DNA of 64,000 nucleotides, from NCBI GenBank assembly GCA_964244725.1, contig CAXTJQ010000009.1, positions 1 to 64,000 of the forward strand, given 5' to 3'. Shown here piece after piece: positions 17,058 through 26,355 of the stretch. The translations under genes were made by a program, and so were the position numbers. The notes under the pieces were generated by a model. The model was not told the origin of the DNA. It saw only the letters and a list, made by a program, of their open reading frames with translations, and ran no database searches. Numbering within the stretch: the stretch's first letter is position 1; each line of letters opens with the position of its first letter. Origin of the DNA: Kumtagia sp964244725 (GTDB taxonomy: Bacteria > Pseudomonadota > Alphaproteobacteria > Rhizobiales > Rhizobiaceae).

Positions 17058-18407
17058 ATGAGCAATCCGAGCAAAGGCCCTTGCGTGTCACGATACCGGG
17101 GCGGCCGGTGGCGTCGATCGCCTGGGTTGGTGGCGGCGATGGCCGGGTTCGTCGCCCTGTGGCCGCTCGGGGTTCATGCCCAGGAACCGCAATTGCCGAC
17201 GGTGACGGTCGCCAAGCCCATCGTGCGCGAGATCGTCGAGGACGACGAGTTCGTCGGCCGCTTCGATGCCGTGGACGAGGTCGATCTGCGCTCGCGCGTC
17301 AGCGGCTATCTGGACGCGGTGCACTTCAAGGACGGCGCCGTCATGAAGGCGGGCGATCTCCTGTTCACGATCGACAAGAGGCCATATCAGGCGGCCTACG
17401 ATTCGGCGAAGTCGCAGGTCGATACGGCGACGAGCCTGCTCGATTTCGCCCGCACGCAACTCGAGCGCGCCGAAACCTTGGCCAAATCCGGCAACATTTC
17501 GGTTTCCGTCCTCGACGATCGCCGCCGCGAATTCCTTTCCGCGCAGGCCGGCCTCCAGGGTGCGAACGCCGCCTTGCGCACATCCAGCCTCGACCTCGAA
17601 TTCACCGAGATCAAGGCGCCGTTCGACGGCCGCATCGACAGGCATCTCGTCTCGGCCGGCAACCTCGTCCAGCAGGACTCGACGCTGCTGACGACGATCG
17701 TGTCGCTCGATCCGATCGACTTCTATTTCGACATCGACGAGCGGCTCTACTTCGCCTACGCCCGTGACGCGCGCGAACGCGGCGGCGCGATGCAGGACGG
17801 CGGCATCGGCCTCGACGTGACCGTGCGGGTCGCGGATCGGGCGCAGGCCCCGTTTGCCGGCAAGCTCGATTTCGCCGAGAACCGGATCGACAACGCGACC
17901 GGCACAATGCGCGTGCGCGGCCGCTTCGACAACAAAAACGGCGTGCTTCAGCCAGGCATGTTCGGGCGCATCAACGTGCCCGGCTCGCTGCCGCACAAGG
18001 GGGTGCTCGTCCCCGACGAGGCGCTCGGCGCCGATCAGGACCGGCGCATCGTCTACCTCGTCGACGATGCCGGCGCCGTCACCGCCAAACCGGTGCGCAC
18101 CGGCCCGCGCCACGACGGCTATCGCGTCATCCGCGAGGGCCTCGACGGCAACGAGACGATCGTGATCAACGGGTTGATGCGCCTGCGACCCGGCGCGAAG
18201 GTCAAGCCGGAACTGGTCGTCCTGCCCGACAAGGCGGATGGGTCGGACCTCGCCGCCGAAGGGTCGGGCAAGACCGTCGAAGGCGGCGCGCCGCAGCCTG
18301 ACGATGCGGGCGTTCAGGCGGACGAAGCAGCCGCCAAGCCGGAGGGCGCGGCGCCCAAAACGGAAGGGGCGGAGCCCAAGACGGAAGGGGCGGAGCCCAA
18401 GCCATGA
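17058..18407 (+). CDS. RND efflux periplasmic adaptor (membrane-fusion protein)
   Basis: This 449-residue adaptor links an inner-membrane RND pump to an outer-membrane channel. A long basic N-terminus and hydrophobic stretch (WRRSPGLVAAMAGFVALWPL) end at a likely signal cleavage after VHA; no lipobox Cys is present. The HlyD-like order is visible: PTVTVAKPIVREIV, RSRVSGYLDAVHFKDGAVMKAGD (barrel-sandwich), an alpha hairpin at about 95-160, TEIKAPFDGRIDRHLVSAGNLV, then the beta barrel. The last 70 residues are a low-complexity Glu/Ala/Pro/Lys tail with repeated KTEGAEP units. The ATG at 17058 is preferred over 17022. It overlaps the pump gene by 4 bp. No TolC-like gene is adjacent. Confidence 0.9.
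   Translation: MSNPSKGPCVSRYRGGRWRRSPGLVAAMAGFVALWPLGVHAQEPQLPTVTVAKPIVREIVEDDEFVGRFDAVDEVDLRSRVSGYLDAVHFKDGAVMKAGDLLFTIDKRPYQAAYDSAKSQVDTATSLLDFARTQLERAETLAKSGNISVSVLDDRRREFLSAQAGLQGANAALRTSSLDLEFTEIKAPFDGRIDRHLVSAGNLVQQDSTLLTTIVSLDPIDFYFDIDERLYFAYARDARERGGAMQDGGIGLDVTVRVADRAQAPFAGKLDFAENRIDNATGTMRVRGRFDNKNGVLQPGMFGRINVPGSLPHKGVLVPDEALGADQDRRIVYLVDDAGAVTAKPVRTGPRHDGYRVIREGLDGNETIVINGLMRLRPGAKVKPELVVLPDKADGSDLAAEGSGKTVEGGAPQPDDAGVQADEAAAKPEGAAPKTEGAEPKTEGAEPKP
18339..18401 (+). repeat. 21-bp tandem repeat encoding the adaptor C-terminal tail
   Basis: ACGGAAGGGGCGGAGCCCAAG occurs twice exactly (18360-18380 and 18381-18401), preceded by a degenerate copy at 18339-18359. Each unit codes for seven residues (TEGAEPK). 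Because 21 bp is a multiple of three, loss or gain of units would change tail length without a frameshift. The array ends 2 bp before the pump start codon. Confidence 0.9.
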
Positions 18408-21400
18408 GGTTCTCCCACTTCTTCGTCGACCGCCCGATCTTCGCGGCGGTCATCTCGATCTTCCTGCTGATCGTCGGCGCGATCGCCTACACGCAGCTTC
18501 CCGTTTCGCAATACCCCGAGATCGCGCCGCCGACCATCGTCGTGCGCGCGACTTATCCGGGCGCCGACGCCGAAACGGTCGCCGCGACCGTGGCGACGCC
18601 GCTCGAGCAGGACATCAACGGCGTCGAGAACATGCTCTACATGTCGTCCTATTCGTCGGACGATGGCGCGATGTCGCTGACAATCACTTTCAAGCTCGGC
18701 ACCGATCTCGACGCCGCGCAGGTGTTGGTCCAGAATCGCGTCTCGATCTCCGAGCCGCGCCTGCCCGAGGAGGTGCGCCGTCTCGGCGTCACCACCACCA
18801 AGAGTTCGCCCGACCTGATGATGGTCGTGCATATGCTCTCGCCGAACGACACCTACGACCAGCTCTACATCTCGAACTATGCGCGCTCGCGGGTGCGCGA
18901 CATCCTGCTGCGCCTCGACGGCGTCGGCGACCTGATCCTGTTCGGCGAGCGCGAATATTCGCTGCGCATCTGGCTCGACCCGAACAAGCTTTCCGCGCTC
19001 GGCATGACCTCGGGCGACGTGGTTCAGGCGCTGCAAGAGCAGAACGTCCAGGTATCGGGCGGCTCGATCGGCGCGCCGCCGAGCAATGGCGGCAATGCCT
19101 TCCAGTATACGGTCACGACGCAGGGCCGCTTCGACGACGCGCGCGATTTTCGCTACGTCATCGTCAAGGCCACGCCGGACGGCCGACTGATCGCCCTGCA
19201 GGACGTCGCCCGCATCGAGCTTGGCGCCAAGGATTACGTCACCAATTCGTTCTTGAACGGCAAGCCGGCCGTGGCGCTCGGCATCTTCCAGCGGCCCGGC
19301 ACCAATGCGCTCGCCGCAGCCGACGAGATCAAATCGACGATCGATGCGCTCTCAAAGGACTTTCCGCCCGGCCTCGAATACCAGATCGTGTACAACCCGA
19401 CCGAATTCATCGCAGAGTCCGTCAACGAGGTTTACAAGACGATCCTCGAGGCGATCGTTCTGGTCGTGATCGTCATCATCGTCTTCCTGCAGTCCTGGCG
19501 GATGGCCATCGTCCCGATCGTCGCGATTCCTGTCTCGCTGATCGGCACCCTGGCTGTGCTCTACGGTTTCGGCTTCTCGCTCAATATGCTGACGCTGTTC
19601 GGGCTGGTGCTGGCGATCGGCATCGTCGTCGACGACGCGATCGTGGTGGTCGAGAACGTCGAGCGCAACATCGCGGCCGGCTTGGCCCCCAACGCGGCGG
19701 CGCACAAGACCATGGACGAGGTTGGCGCGGCGGTGCTGGCGATCTCGCTGGTGCTGATCGCCGTGTTCGTGCCGACGGCCTTCATTCCGGGCATATCCGG
19801 CCAATTCTACCTCCAGTTCGCGATCACCATCGCCGTCTCGACAGCCATCTCGGCGCTGAACTCGCTGACCCTGTCGCCGGCGCTCGCGGCGCTGCTGTTC
19901 AAGCCGCACGAGGAGGCCGCCCGACCGCCGAGCTTTTTCCTGGCGCGCTGGGGACGCGGGCTCGCCGACGGCTTCAACCGGGGCTTCGACGCCCTGGCGA
20001 ACTTCTACGCCGGCATCGTCCGCTTTCTGGTCGGATCGTGGCTGACGCTGCTCGCCATGCTCGCGGTGTTCTGCGGCCTGATCTATGCGACCGTCTTTAT
20101 GATCCAGACCGTTCCGCGCGGCTTCATCCCCTCGCTCGACCAGGGCTATGCGATCGTCGTCGTGCAATTGCCGGACGGTTCGTCGCTCGGCCGCACCGAC
20201 GCCGTCATCAAGAAGGCGTCCGAGATCGTCCAGAAGACCCCGGGCGTCACGAACGCCATTGCCTTCTCGGGATTCTCCGGCGCGACCTTCACCAATGCCA
20301 GCAACACGGGCGTCATCTTCGCCGGGTTCGACACGTTCGAAAACCGGCTGGAAGCCAAGCAATCGGGCGGACAGATCGTCGGCCAATTGTTCGGCGCGCT
20401 GCAGAGCATCAAGGAAGCGTTCATCATCGCCCTGCCCCCGCCCCCGGTGCGCGGCGTGGGCAATTCCGGCGGCTTCAAGATGCAGTTGCAGGAACGCGAA
20501 AGCGCCAATATGCGGCCGCTGCTGGCGCTCGCGCAGGAGATCGCGGCCAAGGCCAACCAGACCAAGGGACTTGCCGGCGTGTTCACGACCTTCTCCGCGT
20601 CGAGCCCGCAATTCTTCCTCGCCATCGACCGCGACAAGGCGCGCATTCTCAACGTGCCGATCCCGTCGATCTTCGAGACGCTCTCGATCAATCTCGGCAC
20701 GGCCTACGTCAACGATTTCAACGCCTTCGGCCGCGTCTACCAGGTTCGCGCGCAGGCCGACCAGGCCTTCCGGCTCGAGCGCGAGGACATTCTGAAGCTG
20801 AAGGTGCGCTCGTCCTCGGGAGCTCTGGTGCCGCTCGGAACGCTGGTCGAAATCCGCGACGTGACGGGTCCGGCGCTGGTCCAGCGCTACAACATGTATG
20901 TTTCCGTGCCTTTGCAGGGCAACGCCGCGCCGGGCGTCTCGACCGGCGATGCGCTGGACCGGATGGAGAAGATCGCAGCCGAAACGCTGCCCGCGGGCAC
21001 ATCGTTCGAATGGACGGAACTGGCGTTGCAGGAACGCACCACCGGCGACACCGCGGTGCTGATCTTCGGCCTGTCGGTGCTGTTCGTGTTCCTCGCTCTG
21101 TCGGCGCAGTATGAAAGCTTCATCATGCCGTTCGCGATCGTGCTGATCGTGCCGCTCGGCGTGCTGGCGGCGCTTCTCGGCGTGACCTTGCGCGGGCTCG
21201 ACAACAACATCCTTGTCCAGATCGGGCTTATCGTGCTGGTCGGCCTGGCGGCCAAGAACGCGATCCTCATCGTGGAGTTCGCCCGACAGGCGCAGGAGCG
21301 CGGCGAAGGCCCTGTCGACGCGGCGGTGGAAGCCTGCCGCCTGCGGCTGCGGCCGATCCTGATGACGGCCTTCGCCTTCATCCTGGGCGTCGTGCCGCTG

Positions 21401-21610
21401 ATGATCGCCACCGGCCCCGGCGCGGAAATGCGTCAGTCTCTCGGCACGGCCGTCTTCTTCGGCATGCTTGGCGTCACCATCGTCGGCCTGTTCCTGACGC
21501 CGGTGTTCTATGTCACGCTCAGGCGGCTGTTTCCGGTTTCCGGGGCGGGCGGCAGGAAGAAGCATGCCAAATCCGAAATCGACGCGCCGTGGCGGCGCGC
21601 CGTCGAATAG
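18404..21610 (+). CDS. RND multidrug efflux pump, HAE1 family (AcrB/MexB-like)
   Basis: This 1068-residue inner-membrane transporter exports drugs or other hydrophobic compounds using the proton gradient. It begins MRFSHFFVDRPIFAAVISI as HAE1 pumps do, has 12 predicted membrane segments in two halves with large periplasmic loops, and carries the proton-relay pair in GIVVDDAIVVVENVER of segment 4. The second half ends with the conserved LILTAFAFILGVVPL-like region (LMTAFAFILGVVPLMIATGP). Length fits the family (about 1040). The ATG overlaps the adaptor stop by 4 bp. The nearby 3' gene is unrelated, and no outer-membrane channel or repressor is encoded next to it, so it probably uses a shared TolC. 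Confidence 0.95.
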   Translation: MRFSHFFVDRPIFAAVISIFLLIVGAIAYTQLPVSQYPEIAPPTIVVRATYPGADAETVAATVATPLEQDINGVENMLYMSSYSSDDGAMSLTITFKLGTDLDAAQVLVQNRVSISEPRLPEEVRRLGVTTTKSSPDLMMVVHMLSPNDTYDQLYISNYARSRVRDILLRLDGVGDLILFGEREYSLRIWLDPNKLSALGMTSGDVVQALQEQNVQVSGGSIGAPPSNGGNAFQYTVTTQGRFDDARDFRYVIVKATPDGRLIALQDVARIELGAKDYVTNSFLNGKPAVALGIFQRPGTNALAAADEIKSTIDALSKDFPPGLEYQIVYNPTEFIAESVNEVYKTILEAIVLVVIVIIVFLQSWRMAIVPIVAIPVSLIGTLAVLYGFGFSLNMLTLFGLVLAIGIVVDDAIVVVENVERNIAAGLAPNAAAHKTMDEVGAAVLAISLVLIAVFVPTAFIPGISGQFYLQFAITIAVSTAISALNSLTLSPALAALLFKPHEEAARPPSFFLARWGRGLADGFNRGFDALANFYAGIVRFLVGSWLTLLAMLAVFCGLIYATVFMIQTVPRGFIPSLDQGYAIVVVQLPDGSSLGRTDAVIKKASEIVQKTPGVTNAIAFSGFSGATFTNASNTGVIFAGFDTFENRLEAKQSGGQIVGQLFGALQSIKEAFIIALPPPPVRGVGNSGGFKMQLQERESANMRPLLALAQEIAAKANQTKGLAGVFTTFSASSPQFFLAIDRDKARILNVPIPSIFETLSINLGTAYVNDFNAFGRVYQVRAQADQAFRLEREDILKLKVRSSSGALVPLGTLVEIRDVTGPALVQRYNMYVSVPLQGNAAPGVSTGDALDRMEKIAAETLPAGTSFEWTELALQERTTGDTAVLIFGLSVLFVFLALSAQYESFIMPFAIVLIVPLGVLAALLGVTLRGLDNNILVQIGLIVLVGLAAKNAILIVEFARQAQERGEGPVDAAVEACRLRLRPILMTAFAFILGVVPLMIATGPGAEMRQSLGTAVFFGMLGVTIVGLFLTPVFYVTLRRLFPVSGAGGRKKHAKSEIDAPWRRAVE

Positions 21611-21777
21611 GGCCGGTCGTCGGCGCGGATTGGATTTTCATTCGTTGGCGGCCTTGGCGAAAAAACGACCTTCCGCCCGGGCCGCTTCCGCGCCATCCAG
21701 ATGCGCGCCGACAGCGTTCGCGCCGCCTGCATCAAATATCGATCTGCGGCGTTCAAAGGCTGGCAGGAGGATTCGTC

Positions 21778-23202
21778 ATGACGCAACATGCAGCGATCGC
21801 GCAGGGTGGCGCCAGCCAACGCCTGCGCCCGCCTTATGCCTCCGTGCTCGACTTGATCGGCGGGACGCCGATGGTCGAACTGACCAAGTTCGACACCGGC
21901 AAATGCCGGCTGTTCGTCAAGCTCGAAAGCCAGAATCCGGGCGGCTCCATCAAGGACCGCATCGCGCTGTCGATGATCGCGGAGGCTGAGAAGAGCGGCA
22001 AGCTGACTCGCGGCGGCACGATCGTCGAGGCCACCGCCGGCAACACCGGCCTCGGCCTGGCGCAGGTCGGCATACCGAAAGGCTATCGCATCGTGCTGGT
22101 CGTGCCCGACAAGATGTCGCGCGAGAAGATCCAGCATCTGCGCGCGCTGGGCGCCGAGGTGCGGCTGACGCGCTCGGACGTGGGCAAAGGCGATCCGGAA
22201 TACTACCAGGACATGGCCGAAGCCATCGCGGCGCAAACCCCCGGCGCCTTCTACGCCAACCAGTTCGCCAATCCCGCCAACCCGATCGCGCACGAAACCA
22301 CGACCGGCCCGGAGATCTGGCAGCAGATGGACGGCAGGATCGATGCGATGGTGGTCGGCGTTGGTTCGGGCGGCACGCTGACCGGACTCGGCCGGTTCTT
22401 CGCGCGGGTGTCTCCTACCACCGAAATGGTGCTGGCCGACCCGGTCGGCTCGATCCTCGCTCCGCTGGTCAAGACCGGCAGGATGGAGGAGGCCGGCAGT
22501 TGGACGGTCGAGGGCATCGGCGAGGACTTCGTGCCGCCCAACGCCGATCTTAGCTTCGTCCGCAAGGCCTACTCGATCTCCGACAAGCAGAGCATGCTTG
22601 CGGCGCGCGAACTGCTCTCGAAGGAGGGCATTCTGGCCGGCTCCTCGTCCGGCACCCTGCTCGCCGCCGCGCTGCGCTATTGCCGGGAGCAGACCACCGC
22701 CAAGCGCATCGCGACCTTCGTGTGCGACAGCGGCAACAAATACCTCTCCAAGGTCTTCGACGATTTCTGGCTGGCCGAGCAGGGCCTGTCGGAACGCGAG
22801 CAGCATGGCGATCTCAGCGATCTCGTGGCGCGCTCGCACCGCGACGGCGGCACTCTGTTCGTCGCGCCCGAGGACAGCCTGCTCAACGCCTATGGGCGGA
22901 TGCGGCGCGGCGACGTTTCGCAACTGCCTGTCCTGGACGACGGAAAGCTCGTCGGCATCCTCGACGAAAGCGACGTTCTGGCCAAGGTCGACGGCCCCTA
23001 TGAGGGCCGCTGGGATCGTTTCAACGCCCCCGTCCGCACCGCCATGACCAGCAACCTCCACACCCTCCAGGCCAGCCAGACGCTCGACGCGCTGCTGCCG
23101 ATCTTCGACCGCAACGAGGTCGCGATCGTGTTCGACGGCGACGCGTTCGTCGGGCTCATCACCCGCATCGACCTGATCAACCATCTGAGGCGCGCCCGAT
23201 GA
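21778..23202 (+). CDS. Cystathionine beta-synthase
   Basis: This 474-residue PLP enzyme condenses homocysteine with serine to cystathionine, the first step of reverse transsulfuration. The fold-II catalytic core has the PLP lysine at Lys59 (PGGSIKDR), the phosphate-substrate loop TAGNTG and the glycine-rich GSGGT loop. Residues from about 340 carry two CBS domains (VSQLPVLDDGKLVGILDESD and EVAIVFDGDAFVGLITRID), which separates it from cysteine synthase. Its N-terminus lacks a heme-binding extension. The ATG at 21778 has an AGGAGG ribosome site; the longer open frame overlaps the 3' end of the pump gene and is rejected. It overlaps the gamma-lyase gene by 4 bp. Confidence 0.92.
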   Translation: MTQHAAIAQGGASQRLRPPYASVLDLIGGTPMVELTKFDTGKCRLFVKLESQNPGGSIKDRIALSMIAEAEKSGKLTRGGTIVEATAGNTGLGLAQVGIPKGYRIVLVVPDKMSREKIQHLRALGAEVRLTRSDVGKGDPEYYQDMAEAIAAQTPGAFYANQFANPANPIAHETTTGPEIWQQMDGRIDAMVVGVGSGGTLTGLGRFFARVSPTTEMVLADPVGSILAPLVKTGRMEEAGSWTVEGIGEDFVPPNADLSFVRKAYSISDKQSMLAARELLSKEGILAGSSSGTLLAAALRYCREQTTAKRIATFVCDSGNKYLSKVFDDFWLAEQGLSEREQHGDLSDLVARSHRDGGTLFVAPEDSLLNAYGRMRRGDVSQLPVLDDGKLVGILDESDVLAKVDGPYEGRWDRFNAPVRTAMTSNLHTLQASQTLDALLPIFDRNEVAIVFDGDAFVGLITRIDLINHLRRAR

Positions 23203-24368
23203 CCGCCTCCGGCAAGAACCGGCTCGCCTTTTCCACCCGCACCATCCATGGCGGACAGAGCCACGACCCGCTGACCGGGGCGGTGATGGTGCCGATCTAC
23301 GCGACCTCGACCTACGGTCAGCAGAGCCCGGGCGTCCACAAGGGCTTCGAATACGCGCGCAGCCAGAATCCGACCCGCTTCGCCTTCGAGCGCGCGATGG
23401 CCGATCTCGAATCCGGTTCGGCGGCCTTCGCCTTCGCCTCGGGCCTGGCGGCGATCGCAACGGTCTTCGAACTGCTCGATTCCGGAGCGCATGTCGTCGC
23501 GACCGACGACATCTACGGCGGCACCTTCAGGCTGCTCGAACGAGTCCGCAAGCGCACCGCCAATCTTCGGGTGAGTTTCGTCGACTTCACCGATCTTGCC
23601 GCGGTCGAGGCCGCCGTTCGTCCGGAGACGAAGATGCTGTGGGTCGAGACCCCGACAAACCCGCTGCTGAGGATCGTCGATCTCGAAGCCGTCGCGGCGA
23701 TGGCAAAGCGTCACGGCGTGATCGCGGTCGCAGACAACACGTTCAGCAGTCCCTACATCCAGAGGCCGCTTGAACTCGGCATCGACATCGTCGTCCACTC
23801 GACGACGAAATATCTGAACGGCCACAGCGACATGGTCGGCGGCGTGGCGGTCGTCGGCGAGAACCGCGATCTGGCAGACCGTCTCAAGTTTTTGCAGAAC
23901 GCGGTCGGCGCGATCTCGGGCCCGTTCGACAGTTTCCTGGCGTTGCGGGGGCTGAAGACCCTGGCGCTTCGCATGCAGCGACATTCGCAGAATGGCGAGG
24001 CGATCGCGGCCTGGCTGGAAAGCCGCGCCGATGTTCGCCGCGTCATCTACCCCGGCCTGCCTGGCCATCCGCAGCATGAAATCGCCAAACGGCAGATGTA
24101 CGCCTTCGGCGGCATGATTTCGGTCGATCTCGACCGCGACTTGGCCGAAACAAAGCTTTTTCTGGAGCGCACCCAACTCTTCACGCTCGCCGAGAGCCTT
24201 GGCGGCGTCGAGAGCCTGATCGAGCATCCGGCGCTCATGACGCACGGCAGCATCCCGCAGGCGCAGCGTGAATCGATCGGCATCACCGATTCCTTCGTGC
24301 GATTGTCCTGCGGCATCGAGGACGCCGGTGATCTGATCGCCGATCTCGAACAGGCGCTGGCCGGCTGA
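23199..24368 (+). CDS. Cystathionine gamma-lyase (Cys/Met metabolism PLP enzyme)
   Basis: This 389-residue fold-I PLP enzyme of the trans-sulfuration family has the PLP lysine Lys204 in HSTTKYLNGHSD. Other landmarks are TRTIHGGQ at the start, YARSQNPTRFAFE, FASGLAAI, WVETPTNPLLRI and SLGGVESLIEHPALMTH. Family members (gamma-lyase, gamma-synthase, beta-lyase) are hard to tell apart by sequence. The 4-bp overlap with cystathionine beta-synthase makes the gamma-lyase role, cleaving cystathionine to cysteine, 2-oxobutyrate and ammonia, the most likely. Together the pair converts homocysteine to cysteine. Confidence 0.9.
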   Translation: MTASGKNRLAFSTRTIHGGQSHDPLTGAVMVPIYATSTYGQQSPGVHKGFEYARSQNPTRFAFERAMADLESGSAAFAFASGLAAIATVFELLDSGAHVVATDDIYGGTFRLLERVRKRTANLRVSFVDFTDLAAVEAAVRPETKMLWVETPTNPLLRIVDLEAVAAMAKRHGVIAVADNTFSSPYIQRPLELGIDIVVHSTTKYLNGHSDMVGGVAVVGENRDLADRLKFLQNAVGAISGPFDSFLALRGLKTLALRMQRHSQNGEAIAAWLESRADVRRVIYPGLPGHPQHEIAKRQMYAFGGMISVDLDRDLAETKLFLERTQLFTLAESLGGVESLIEHPALMTHGSIPQAQRESIGITDSFVRLSCGIEDAGDLIADLEQALAG

Positions 24369-24703
24369 ATCGCAACGGCGCAAGTCTGCAAAACCGCGTT
24401 TCAGGTGTCAAATGTTAGCTTCGTTTGGAGTGACTTCAGGATAGTCGCTGCGGACTGAAATTCGGTCGCCCGCTGACGGGTTTGGTTGCCTTTGAGCTTT
24501 GGCCGCGCTTCCATTCATCGGTTCCCGCGACTGATTGGACTTGCGACGGCGGCCTCCCGCCACATCATTGCGGTCGGCGCACGGGCAGCCGAGGGCGCGG
24601 CGCGTGGCCTGCTCGTCGCATTTGCCGTGATGAAGACAGGTCGAACCACAAGCCTTGCATACGCGTTGCGTCCACGAGCATTCAAAACCGAGATCGATTC
24701 CCG
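24369..24703. other. Intergenic region without a supported gene
   Basis: These 335 bp show only short, poorly supported open frames on both strands (including a Cys/Arg-rich minus-strand frame to 24737 with no ribosome site). I see no RNA gene, terminator or repeat. It probably contains the promoter of the small gene at 24704. Confidence 0.5.
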
Positions 24704-24973
24704 ATGAAGGCGCGCGCGGTGGCGGACAGGCAGGCACATTCGATGAGCTCGGCGGAGCATACGCTGGAGTCCGCCCTTCGCGATACGTCGAGGCAGAATG
24801 TCGCCAACATTCATTCGATGCTGCGGGAATTGAAGACCATAGCGGAAGTGGAGCGTTGCGACCTGCTCACGCATCTCCTCGAAATGGCCTATCTCGAATC
24901 AGGCGACATCCTTCGCGGCCTGCGCCCGCTGCGGTCGAACAAGACCGGCTCGGTCTATATCAAGCGTGCATAG
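24704..24973 (+). CDS. Small conserved-looking hypothetical protein
   Basis: This 89-residue protein has no signal peptide or membrane segment. From residue 14 it reads MSSAEHTLESALRDTSRQN and then NIHSMLRELKTIAEVERCDLLTHLLEMAYLESGDILRG, a regular amphipathic helical pattern that looks like real coding sequence. An alternative start is the ATG at 24743 (76 residues). I do not recognise a family with confidence; similar short helical proteins occur in rhizobial genomes but their role is unknown to me. It stands alone between the gamma-lyase gene and a minus-strand membrane peptide. Confidence 0.55.
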   Translation: MKARAVADRQAHSMSSAEHTLESALRDTSRQNVANIHSMLRELKTIAEVERCDLLTHLLEMAYLESGDILRGLRPLRSNKTGSVYIKRA

Positions 24974-25033
24974 TCCCAGCAGGGCATCAGCCGGCGTCGC
25001 CGCAAGGCTAAATCCCATCCCCGGGCTTGATTG

Positions 25034-25189
25034 TCATGCGAAAACGCCAAGGACGAAGGCGGCCGTGAAACCGAAAGCGATCGCGAAGACGGCGTAAGCG
25101 ATGATGCCGGTTACGAAAAGGGGACGGACTTGCTGGTGGGTTGCGGTGTCGCGAAACCTGGCATTTGGGCGTGATGTCACGTAGGCCAT
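25034..25189 (-). CDS. 51-residue single-pass membrane protein
   Basis: This short frame encodes a polar N-terminus (MAYVTSRPNARFRDTATHQQ) and one hydrophobic helix (LFVTGIIAYAVFAIAFGFTA) that ends almost at the C-terminus. The ATG at 25189 is preceded by a strong GGGAGG ribosome site 5-6 bases away, the main support for translation. I do not recognise the family. It lies between two unrelated genes, with about 109 bp to the isomerase gene, which runs in the same direction. Confidence 0.55.
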   Translation of the reverse strand: MAYVTSRPNARFRDTATHQQVRPLFVTGIIAYAVFAIAFGFTAAFVLGVFA

Positions 25190-25297
25190 CGAAACCTCCC
25201 TGGTCGCACGCCCGAGGACGGACGCCAGCAACAAATCGTCTGGACGCGACCTGGTTCCCTTGCCGGCAACAGGAGTTCATCGATGCCTGACGCGGTC

Positions 25298-25984
25298 TCA
25301 GGATTCGCCGACGAGCCTGTCGTAGTCGGAAACCAGGAGATGGAGAGGGGCTTCGTCCTCTTCTATGACGGCGAAGCGTCCGATCGGGTCGGCGAAGATA
25401 TTGTCCGTCCGGTCGTCGTTGACCGTCGACACCTCGCCCACGAGCACGTCGGCGCCTTCGCCGGTGAACGCATGCCAGACGCCCGGGAACAGCGTGACGC
25501 TTTCGCCGGGTGCGAGGGTGAGCTTTGACCCGGCGGGTATGGCGCGCAGGACGCCGTCCGTGGGCACGGAGACCTCCGTCTGTCGATCGATGCCGCCATC
25601 GGGGGCCGACATGAACAATTCGAGCACGAGATTGCCGCCGCCGCGGTTGACGATGTCCTCGGCCTTCACGACATGGCGATGCATCGGGCAGAGCTGACCC
25701 TTGCGCGTGATCATGATCTTCTCGGCATAGACCATGCCGCCGGCGCGTGTCAGATCGGAGGCGCGGCCATTGCGAACCGTGAAGAGGAAGAGCCCGACGG
25801 CGTCAAAGTCGCCACTGCCGAAATCCGTGATGTCCCAGCCGAGGCTGGCGCCGATGATCCCCTGAGGCCGTCGCCCGATGAGGTCTTCGGGCGTCCAGTA
25901 GGCGAAGGGCGGCATGATGTAGCCGAACGAGCGGATGAATGCATCGCCCTCGCGGATGATTTCGTTGATGCGTGACCGCTTCAT
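25298..25984 (-). CDS. D-lyxose/D-mannose isomerase-like cupin protein
   Basis: This 228-residue cupin resembles D-lyxose ketol-isomerases, which interconvert D-lyxose with D-xylulose and D-mannose with D-fructose using a metal. Visible features are MKRSRINEIIREGDAFIRSFG, PFAYWTPEDL, the metal-binding set His102, His104 and Glu109 (CPMHRHVVKAED), and a later histidine in FPGVWHAFTGEG. The frame stays open upstream, but the ATG at 25984 has an AGAGGA ribosome site and starts at the family N-terminus. No kinase or transporter for lyxose is adjacent. The CUT2 transporter at 9925-16740 is 9 kb away and a link is only speculative. Confidence 0.8.
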   Translation of the reverse strand: MKRSRINEIIREGDAFIRSFGYIMPPFAYWTPEDLIGRRPQGIIGASLGWDITDFGSGDFDAVGLFLFTVRNGRASDLTRAGGMVYAEKIMITRKGQLCPMHRHVVKAEDIVNRGGGNLVLELFMSAPDGGIDRQTEVSVPTDGVLRAIPAGSKLTLAPGESVTLFPGVWHAFTGEGADVLVGEVSTVNDDRTDNIFADPIGRFAVIEEDEAPLHLLVSDYDRLVGES

Positions 25985-26355
25985 GTTCGTCCTCTCCGAC
26001 CAGCCTGACGCGTATTGCCCGCGATTCGTCGGCGCGGCAAGCCGCGCGACCCGGCCCGTGATGCGCGATTGCATCGGGCGATCCGATCTTGTGCGAGGAA
26101 GCGTTTTCACCGTTTGATGTCGGATTCGACAGCGGCTAGATTGATTGCGAATCAGTCTGCGCGGATCGAAGAATGGCCGCGATTGACGGATCCGGACGCT
26201 TTTGGGGAGCTTCGGGAGTCCAGGTTCGGCGTACCGCGTTTGTCCCTCCGCTTCGGCGAGACGTGTGTTCATCGTGAAATTGAAAGTGCGATCGTTGCTC
26301 GGACGTGGCGTTGCCATGGCCGGAGGACGAAGCGATTCGGCCTGTTGCGGACGGA
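25985..26355. other. Divergent intergenic region between the isomerase gene and visN
   Basis: These 371 bp contain no supported gene. They hold the isomerase promoter and the visN promoter. A GTG at 26305 is a possible upstream visN start. A CTTGTGCG word at 26089 lacks the rest of the flagellar element described elsewhere. Confidence 0.5.

Noticed and set aside
24408..24737. A 109-codon Cys/Arg-rich minus-strand frame
   Set aside because: No ribosome site, no family pattern, and it overlaps the start of a better small gene on the other strand.
26076..26096. CTTGTGCG (reverse of CGCACAAG) upstream of the lyxose-isomerase-like gene
   Set aside because: The nine-base-spaced partner reads CGGG instead of CTAG; a chance occurrence of the 8-mer.
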